Shown one piece after another: positions 33,916 through 39,883 of a stretch of DNA of 42,497 bases. This DNA is from Cellvibrionales bacterium UBA4495. Lineage in GTDB: Bacteria > Pseudomonadota > Gammaproteobacteria > Pseudomonadales > Porticoccaceae. Under the pieces are notes generated by a model. That model ran no database searches. It saw nothing but the letters and a program-made list of their open reading frames with translations, and had not been told where the DNA came from. The position numbers and the translations under genes were made by a program. The DNA is taken from NCBI GenBank assembly GCA_002388905.1, contig DGNJ01000032.1, positions 22,015-64,511 of the forward strand, written 5' to 3'. The first letter of the stretch is position 1, and the number at the start of each line of letters is the position of its first letter.

Positions 33916-35127
33916 TCAATTAAAAATCACATTGAGCGGACGGTAGGACCGGGTGAAGAAACCGGTGAACCGGGGCGGCTCGGCGTCCGGATCCAGGCGC
34001 AGCCCGGGCAACTCGCGGATCAACGCCGCCAGGCCCGTGCGCATCTCCGCCCGGGCCAGCCCCGAGCCCACGCACACCCGCGGCCCGGTGTTGAAGGCCA
34101 GGTGGTCCCGGGGCCGCTGACGGTGCAGGTCAACCCGCGCCGGCTGCGCGTAGTGGGCCGGGTCCCGGTTCGCCGCGGCATTGACGGTAAAGATCACCTG
34201 GTCTTTGCGGATCCACTGCCCGCCCAGCTCGATATCCTGGTTCGCCACCCGGTAGCGGTACTCCACGGAACCGTGGGTGCGCATCACTTCCTCGATAAAG
34301 TTGCCCATGGCACTGCCCGCCGGGTCCGCCGCCACCGCCTCGAACAGGCCGCTGTCGCTGAGCAGCAGGTAGATGGCGTTGGCCAGGGCGTGCACGGTGG
34401 TATCGCTGCCCCCCAGGTACAGCTCCCGGCACGTAGCGATCATGTCCTCCTCGGTAACACCCGCGAGAAGGTCCGGCGCCTCGGCCCAGAGCCGGCCCAT
34501 CAGGTCGTTGCCCGGGTTGTCCCGGCTCCGGCGGATGTAGGGAATCAGGATGTCGTTGAGCTCCCGGGATGCCGCCAACGCCCGGTCCGTCAGCTCCCGG
34601 CCGTGGAAATGCCGGCCCCCGGCCCATTCCATGATGGTCTCGTGTAACGCCATGACATGGTCGAGAAAGGCGTCGTCACGGGCATCCATGCCGAACAGGG
34701 ACATAAAGGTCCGGCACGGCAGTTGCTGGCAGAAGGCCTCGAACAGCTCGGCCCGGCCCCGGGGCCTTAAGCGGTCGATCAGGTAGCGGGTGGTGGGCAC
34801 AATGTGGTGGTCGATATAGAGCTTGATGTTTTTGGGGCTGAAGATCTGCAGCACATAGCGGTGCATGCGATCATGTTCCTCCCCCTGGAGCACCGTGATG
34901 TTGCGCGCACCGCCCTTGACCGCGATCATGGTCTCGTCGGCATCGGCATAGGGGTGGCGAAACAGGTCCTCGTTGCTGAGCACGGTCTTGCAGGTATCGT
35001 AACTGAGCGCAAGCCAGCCCTTCATCTCCTCGTCCCAATGCACCGGGCCGCGTTCGCGCAGGCGATCGTAAAACCCGTGCGGCACCTGGTCCTGGGTGGC
35101 GAGCAGCGATTCGGCCGTTGTATTCAT
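33916..35127 (-). CDS. Cytochrome P450 (403 aa)
   Basis: A second soluble P450. The I-helix motif is LGGSDTT, and the heme loop is FNTGPRVCVGSGLA with the cysteine at about C352. It differs from the consensus by Asn where many P450s have Gly after the first Phe. The C-terminus LRLDPDAEPPRFTGFFTRSYRPLNV matches the P450 at 20198, showing common origin. GGGAG six bases before the ATG at 35127 decides the start. It has its own upstream region with a tandem copy of the recurring half-site. It is followed by the TonB receptor gene, 215 bp downstream. No ferredoxin or reductase gene is near. Confidence 0.94.
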   Translation of the reverse strand: MNTTAESLLATQDQVPHGFYDRLRERGPVHWDEEMKGWLALSYDTCKTVLSNEDLFRHPYADADETMIAVKGGARNITVLQGEEHDRMHRYVLQIFSPKNIKLYIDHHIVPTTRYLIDRLRPRGRAELFEAFCQQLPCRTFMSLFGMDARDDAFLDHVMALHETIMEWAGGRHFHGRELTDRALAASRELNDILIPYIRRSRDNPGNDLMGRLWAEAPDLLAGVTEEDMIATCRELYLGGSDTTVHALANAIYLLLSDSGLFEAVAADPAGSAMGNFIEEVMRTHGSVEYRYRVANQDIELGGQWIRKDQVIFTVNAAANRDPAHYAQPARVDLHRQRPRDHLAFNTGPRVCVGSGLARAEMRTGLAALIRELPGLRLDPDAEPPRFTGFFTRSYRPLNVIFN

Positions 35128-35230
35128 AAAGGACTCCCGGGTAGACACTTTTCCTTATAAGCCAGAATTATTTTCCTTGGAGTAATAGGGTTACTTGCCG
35201 GTACCGTAGAATAATAAAAAGGTAATTTCA

Positions 35231-35256
35231 CCTATCTTTTTACCCTATCTTTTTAC
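35231..35256. promoter_or_regulatory. Tandem 13-bp direct repeat of the CTATC half-site
   Basis: CCTATCTTTTTAC occurs twice with no gap (35231-35243 and 35244-35256). Each copy holds the CTATCTT arm of the recurring box. The pair lies about 105-130 bp upstream of the P450 start at 35127, in a 267-bp gene-free gap. Confidence 0.65.
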
Positions 35257-35394
35257 CGTTAAATTTTTATTGATCATGGCCATCGTTCATAAAGGATCAA
35301 CACCTGTTCTTGCGGCTTTATTTTGCCGTTTACAGGAGTGCCTTTCACCACAGGACAAACCGGGCCCAACTCGGCAGCCTGGTCAGTTATAAGG

Positions 35395-36675
35395 TCATAT
35401 CGCAGCCCGCGACAACTGTGGACCGATTTTATCGTTATTCGATGCCGGCATTCTCAAAAGAAACAGGCATGCCATCGCCACCAAAGTCACCAAAAGCATG
35501 ATCAGGAACATCAGCCTGTAACTGCCGGTAATGTCGTAAATCCAGCCGGAAAGCACCGGCGCCACAGCCGTAGTGGCCAACATGGCAAAGGTCATGGCCC
35601 CCATTACCCGGCCGTAGATGCGGGTCTGGAAAATGCGCCCCACCAGCGATGCCAGCAAGGGGAAAACACCGCCCCCCACAAAGCCCTGCAACAGTACTGC
35701 CAGCATGAGCGTTTGGTAATTGACAGATAACATAAAGACAACGGATGCTGTGCCGCTGATGGCAAACAGGACCAGACCAATAAGCCTGTTACTCAGGATA
35801 TCGCAATAATGGCCCACCAGGGGACTGGCAATCATCCCCAACACAAAAAAGACCGAGACCAGGTAGGCGCCACTCTCGTTACTTTCACCCAGATCGATGG
35901 CAAACAGCGACAGGTTGGTAATGACAGCCACGTTGACCATACTGGTACAGGCGATGGCGACGGCGACAAGTACAAAGGCTCGACGCCTGCAAAGGTCGAA
36001 AAAAGTCACCCCGAACTCATGCTTTCGAGAGACATCGGCATGACTCTCCGCCGACGCGCCATGATCCCCACCCTTTTCTTTCGGACGGTCCACCACCAGA
36101 AAATAGGCCAGCAAGGGCATGATCAGGATAATACCCGCCCCCAGCCCGAGCATGGCCACGCGCCAGTCATAAAGGACGATCAAATTCGCCAGAAGTGGTG
36201 GAAAGATCAAGCCGCCAAACTGGGTTCCCAGGGAGGCAATGCCGAGTGCCAGGCCCCGTTTTTTAGAGAACCAGCGGGCAAGCAGTGTGGAACAGGTCAG
36301 CGGACTGAGGGTCGCCAGGCCGACGCTGACAAAGAGGGCATAGGCCACGATCACGTGCCAGATATGCCGACTGAGCCCTATCCAGATAAATCCCAGCCCC
36401 ATAATGATGGAACCGACAATCATGATCCATTTAATGGGGAAGCGATCCAGCAAAGCACCCACCCGGGGAGACAACAAAGCCGCGCACAGCACCACGCCAG
36501 TGGCTCCCATCATCACCAGGGCCCTTCCGCCCGGGTAGGCCTCACCCAGGGGAGTGGCCACCACACTGTAGACATAGAGCGAGGAGCCGAAGCCCACACT
36601 CTGCACCAGCAGACTGATCACGACCAGCCACCAGCCGTAGAAAATCCGGGGTGCTTTGCCTGCTTCAGTGGACAT
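35395..36675 (-). CDS. MFS transporter, monocarboxylate/OFA-like (426 aa)
   Basis: A 12-helix major facilitator. The FYGWWLVVISLLVQSVGFG opening is typical of the monocarboxylate/oxalate-formate antiporter group. Later features are the central loop rich in charged residues (DRPKEKGGDHGASAESHADVSRK) and helices ending in FLIMLLVTLVAMACLFLL. It should carry an organic acid across the inner membrane. It is the last gene of the phosphotransferase-SDR-MFS operon, 70 bp after the SDR. It is unlike the Spinster-type carrier at 21486, so the island has two inner-membrane carriers, perhaps for substrate and for a by-product. Confidence 0.92.
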   Translation of the reverse strand: MSTEAGKAPRIFYGWWLVVISLLVQSVGFGSSLYVYSVVATPLGEAYPGGRALVMMGATGVVLCAALLSPRVGALLDRFPIKWIMIVGSIIMGLGFIWIGLSRHIWHVIVAYALFVSVGLATLSPLTCSTLLARWFSKKRGLALGIASLGTQFGGLIFPPLLANLIVLYDWRVAMLGLGAGIILIMPLLAYFLVVDRPKEKGGDHGASAESHADVSRKHEFGVTFFDLCRRRAFVLVAVAIACTSMVNVAVITNLSLFAIDLGESNESGAYLVSVFFVLGMIASPLVGHYCDILSNRLIGLVLFAISGTASVVFMLSVNYQTLMLAVLLQGFVGGGVFPLLASLVGRIFQTRIYGRVMGAMTFAMLATTAVAPVLSGWIYDITGSYRLMFLIMLLVTLVAMACLFLLRMPASNNDKIGPQLSRAAI

Positions 36676-36745
36676 GGATAAGCTTCCTCGCCAGCTATTT
36701 ATTTTTCGATGGGCACGGGCCTGCCTGTTCGCCCCCTATTGGCAG

Positions 36746-37498
36746 TCATTCATTGCGCAGGTAGAGGGACATCATCATGGTTCGGGCGCCGCCATCCACG
36801 GGCAGGTCGACGCCGGTCACAAACCCTGCCTCGGGCTGGAGCAGAAAATAGATAACCTCGGCAATATCCTTCGGCTTCCCGATTCGCCCCAGGGGAATAT
36901 TGCCCTCGCGGACTTTCCGGATTGCCGGGTCATCATAGAGATTAGCATTCAGGGGGGTCCGGGTAGTGCCTGGCGACACCAGATTGCACCGGATGCCGTC
37001 CGGCCCCCACTCCGCCGCCAACTGCTGAATCAGCATCGACAACGCCGCCTTACTGACACTATAGGCCCCAAGCGAAGGAGTGGGATACTGTCCCGACAGG
37101 GAGCCGACGGCAATCAATGAACCCTGCGATTCCCTGAGCCAGGGATAGGCCGCCTGGGCCAGGGCGAAGGTGGCCCGGACATTGATAGCCATGACCTGGT
37201 CGAAATCCGCCAGGGAAAGATCGCTGAGGGGCCCCGGAAGTATGCCGCCGGCGTTGCTCACCACCGCGTCCACGCCCCCCATTGCATCGACCGCTGCCCG
37301 GACGATTTGCCGACCGGCATCCGGCGCGCCCACGTCCGCCACGGCTGTATGGACACCGGGAAATTCGCCGGCTATTCCCGCCAGCTTTTTCCGGTCGCGG
37401 CCCACCACAAGAAGCTCGTCGCCGTTTCCCCTGGCCGCGAACAGTTCAACCAGCGCGCGACCGATCCCACTGCTGCCCCCGGTAATGATGATTCGCAA
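36746..37498 (-). CDS. Short-chain dehydrogenase/reductase (250 aa)
   Basis: A classical SDR beginning MRIIITGGSSGIGRALVELF, with SNAGG near residue 86, the catalytic serine in AVGSLSG, and YSVSK with Tyr and Lys intact. VVGRDRKKL after the second strand favours NADP. The C-terminus VTGVDLPVDGGA is standard. It lies 57 bp after the phosphotransferase gene and 70 bp before the MFS gene. It is the third SDR of the window, and the three differ enough to act at different steps. Confidence 0.92.
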   Translation of the reverse strand: MRIIITGGSSGIGRALVELFAARGNGDELLVVGRDRKKLAGIAGEFPGVHTAVADVGAPDAGRQIVRAAVDAMGGVDAVVSNAGGILPGPLSDLSLADFDQVMAINVRATFALAQAAYPWLRESQGSLIAVGSLSGQYPTPSLGAYSVSKAALSMLIQQLAAEWGPDGIRCNLVSPGTTRTPLNANLYDDPAIRKVREGNIPLGRIGKPKDIAEVIYFLLQPEAGFVTGVDLPVDGGARTMMMSLYLRNE

Positions 37499-37555
37499 TC
37501 AACCCCTCCTTAAAATACCCGGCATCATATAAGCCGCCACCTTGTTCATCCGCAT

Positions 37556-38671
37556 CTAATCATTGAACAGGGCATCATGGGTCTCCAACCGTTTTACCGC
37601 CGCATTGAAGCGAAGTGCTTCCAACTCGCATACCTCGGGAGGCTGCATCACCGGGGGTACGGTATTCCACACCAGCCCATACATGGCGTGGCGGCGATAA
37701 CTGAGCCAGGCTTGGTCCCAGTCCAGGTCCCGCACACCCTGGCTTTCAAGTTCCTCAAGATATCCCCTGAGCAGGGATTCCTCGTGCCTCGCGCTTTCGT
37801 CCATGTCCATGCAGCCGATAACAAAGTAGGCGACGTCATGCCCCCAATCGCTCTGCATCAGGCGTTGCCAGTCGAGAAAGCCCGGCGTGCCGTCCTGTTC
37901 GAAAAACAGGTTTCCCGGATGCGCGTCGCCGTGGACCATACACAGGTTGTTCGATTGCCTGTCCAGTTCCCAAAGCCGCTCCATGCCGGCGACCGCAGCT
38001 TCGTAATGCCGCAAGGCCTCCGGTACGTCCCGGGAATAGTCCTTTTCCATTGCCCTTTCCCAGGCGGGCACATCGTCGCCGGAGCCATCATTGCCCCAGT
38101 CCCGTTTGCCCATGATCTTGAGCACGATGCCATCCGTGGCCAGTGAACCACCCACGGGTCCCAGCCTGTCCAGTTCCGGACTTTTCCACCAGTGGGCATG
38201 CAGGCGGGCAAGCTGCTTTAGCCCGTCTCGCACGGTGGCCAGGGGCACGGGATTTCGGGCATCGCCAAACCAGGCGTTACGTTGCAGGAGGTCCTCGATC
38301 AGTTGAACACCGAAGTCTCCGCTGTCACTGATACTCGCGTAGTAACACGCAGGCGAATTCACCAGCTTCAGGGGCTCGATCTCGCTATAAAACAGGCTTT
38401 CGCGGGCATGGGATGTACGCACATTTTCGGTATGGGGCTCGTAACCGCCCTTGAACCACATGGTGGGCGGTAACCGGTGCCTGTGGCCCGCGTCGTTATA
38501 CTCGAGCAACAACCGGATCTTGGTGCCCGTGGCGCGCTTGGCTCCCCCGAAGGTGACATGCAAGACCTCGGTCCCGGGAAATTTTTCGCTAAGCGCCGAC
38601 GTCAACCATTCCCTGGTGACATCCTCGATCCTTTCAGGTGGTTTCACAGTATTCGATCTTGCACTTTTCAC
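37556..38671 (-). CDS. Phosphotransferase, APH / ecdysteroid-kinase-like (371 aa)
   Basis: A small-molecule kinase of the APH/choline kinase fold. The catalytic loop is MVHGDAHPGNLFF near residue 245, with the conserved Asp and Asn, and the metal-binding Asp is in GFLDWQ. The N-terminal region with TKIRLLLEY, MWFKGGYE and the ESLFYSEI helix resembles the ecdysteroid 22-kinase-like group and the kinase domain of ACAD10/11 proteins. In lipid pathways such kinases phosphorylate a hydroxyl so that it can be eliminated, as known for 4-hydroxy acids. That role here is inferred. It is the first gene of a three-gene operon with a CTATC-type half-site 76 bp upstream. Confidence 0.85.
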   Translation of the reverse strand: MKSARSNTVKPPERIEDVTREWLTSALSEKFPGTEVLHVTFGGAKRATGTKIRLLLEYNDAGHRHRLPPTMWFKGGYEPHTENVRTSHARESLFYSEIEPLKLVNSPACYYASISDSGDFGVQLIEDLLQRNAWFGDARNPVPLATVRDGLKQLARLHAHWWKSPELDRLGPVGGSLATDGIVLKIMGKRDWGNDGSGDDVPAWERAMEKDYSRDVPEALRHYEAAVAGMERLWELDRQSNNLCMVHGDAHPGNLFFEQDGTPGFLDWQRLMQSDWGHDVAYFVIGCMDMDESARHEESLLRGYLEELESQGVRDLDWDQAWLSYRRHAMYGLVWNTVPPVMQPPEVCELEALRFNAAVKRLETHDALFND

Positions 38672-38746
38672 GATTAATCACCCATTCTGCCCGCTGGAAA
38701 ATTCATAAGCAGGGTACGAGCAAGGAACACGCCGACCACCTCACTA

Positions 38747-38753
38747 AAGATAG
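38747..38753 (-). promoter_or_regulatory. Recurring box half-site before the phosphotransferase operon
   Basis: AAGATAG, preceded by CTCACTA, lies 76 bp upstream of the phosphotransferase start. The minus strand reads GCTATCTTTAG, matching the CTATCTT arm. The second arm is lost. It also shares GATAGCA with the copy at 33817. Confidence 0.45.
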
Positions 38754-38801
38754 CAATGGCGCTGTGTGCCGACAATTGACGAAGTGCGTACAACTTAGCT
38801 T

Positions 38802-39707
38802 TCAGTCACGCGCGGCGGCGCGCATGGTTTCGAGCGCCTTTATATGGTCGTCAACGCTTTCGAAACCGGCATTCATGGTGACAAGCGAAAGGTGGGTGGC
38901 ACCGGCCTCACGAAAAATCGCGGCATTTCGCTGCCAGTCGTCCTCTGTCTGCCGAAAGCAGCTTATCCTGCACTCGATACCGATGGCTGCGGGGTCTCGA
39001 CCCGCTTCCCGGGCATACCCGTGCATGCGCCCGATAATGGCTTTGGGCTCCATCTCCGAACTCAGGGTCCGGGACATGCCCGGTTCGAACTGCTTGAACA
39101 GGGGCAGCCAGCCATCGCCCGTGCGGGCCACGCGTTTCAGGACTTTTTCGTTCATGCCTCCGAACCAGATGGGAATGGGGCGCTGCCGGGGCAGGGGATT
39201 GAGACCGGCATTGGGTACGGATTCAAACTCCCCCTCGAATTCCACAAGGGGCTCTGTCCACAATTTGCGCAGCAACGCCACCTGCTCATCCAGGTATCGC
39301 CCCCTGTCGGCGAAGGATTTGCCCAGAGCGGTATATTCAACATGGTTCCATCCGGTACCGACACCGAGACGCAGACGCCCCTTACTGAGAACATCGACTT
39401 CAGCGGCCTGCTTCGCCACCAGCACCGTTTGTCTTTGCGGCAACACCATGACCCCGGTTGCCAGCCCGATTCGCCGGGTCACCCCCGCCAGAAAACCAAA
39501 GAGCACCAGCGGTTCGTGGAACATATGCTGCTCCCGATAGGGCCCGCGCAACTGCTCCTTACCGTAGCCGGCGGCGCTGGCGCCCACCACATGGTCGTAG
39601 GCGAGCAAATGATCGAACCCCAGGTCCTCAACGGCCTGGGCAAAAGCACTTATGGCGCCGGGATCGTCACCGATCTCGGTCTGGGGAAAAACGGCACCCA
39701 TTTTCAT
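38802..39707 (-). CDS. LLM-class (luciferase-like) flavin/F420-dependent oxidoreductase (301 aa)
   Basis: A TIM-barrel oxidoreductase of the bacterial luciferase superfamily. Family patterns are MGAVFPQTEIG, AVEDLGFDHLLAYDHV, FGFLAGVTRRIGLATGVMVLPQRQTVLVAKQAAEVD, the LRLGVGTGWNHVEY loop, and PIPIWFGGMNEKVLKRVARTGDGW. Members use FMNH2 or coenzyme F420; the sequence resembles groups often annotated as F420-dependent, but F420 use cannot be confirmed here. It may perform a Baeyer-Villiger-like or desaturation step. It is a single gene downstream of the RND gene in the same direction and carries no box upstream, so its link to the island is weaker. Confidence 0.9.
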   Translation of the reverse strand: MKMGAVFPQTEIGDDPGAISAFAQAVEDLGFDHLLAYDHVVGASAAGYGKEQLRGPYREQHMFHEPLVLFGFLAGVTRRIGLATGVMVLPQRQTVLVAKQAAEVDVLSKGRLRLGVGTGWNHVEYTALGKSFADRGRYLDEQVALLRKLWTEPLVEFEGEFESVPNAGLNPLPRQRPIPIWFGGMNEKVLKRVARTGDGWLPLFKQFEPGMSRTLSSEMEPKAIIGRMHGYAREAGRDPAAIGIECRISCFRQTEDDWQRNAAIFREAGATHLSLVTMNAGFESVDDHIKALETMRAAARD

Positions 39708-39883
39708 CGCATCGAAGTCCCGGGTCGTCTCATACCAATTTCATAAAAGGCCAAACCAATGGCTTACATGACACCCAGCATAGAGTATTTAACTCCAGGG
39801 ACACCTTTCTTTTGATTGGCGCTTAAAACGTCCAATCCATTTCTTATCCAGGTTTCAAGCGGTTGCTCGGGTATCGAAGTCAC

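Noticed and set aside
35231..35256. CRISPR-like repeat array
   Set aside because: Only two 13-bp units with no spacer between them; no CRISPR-length repeats and no cas genes in the window.
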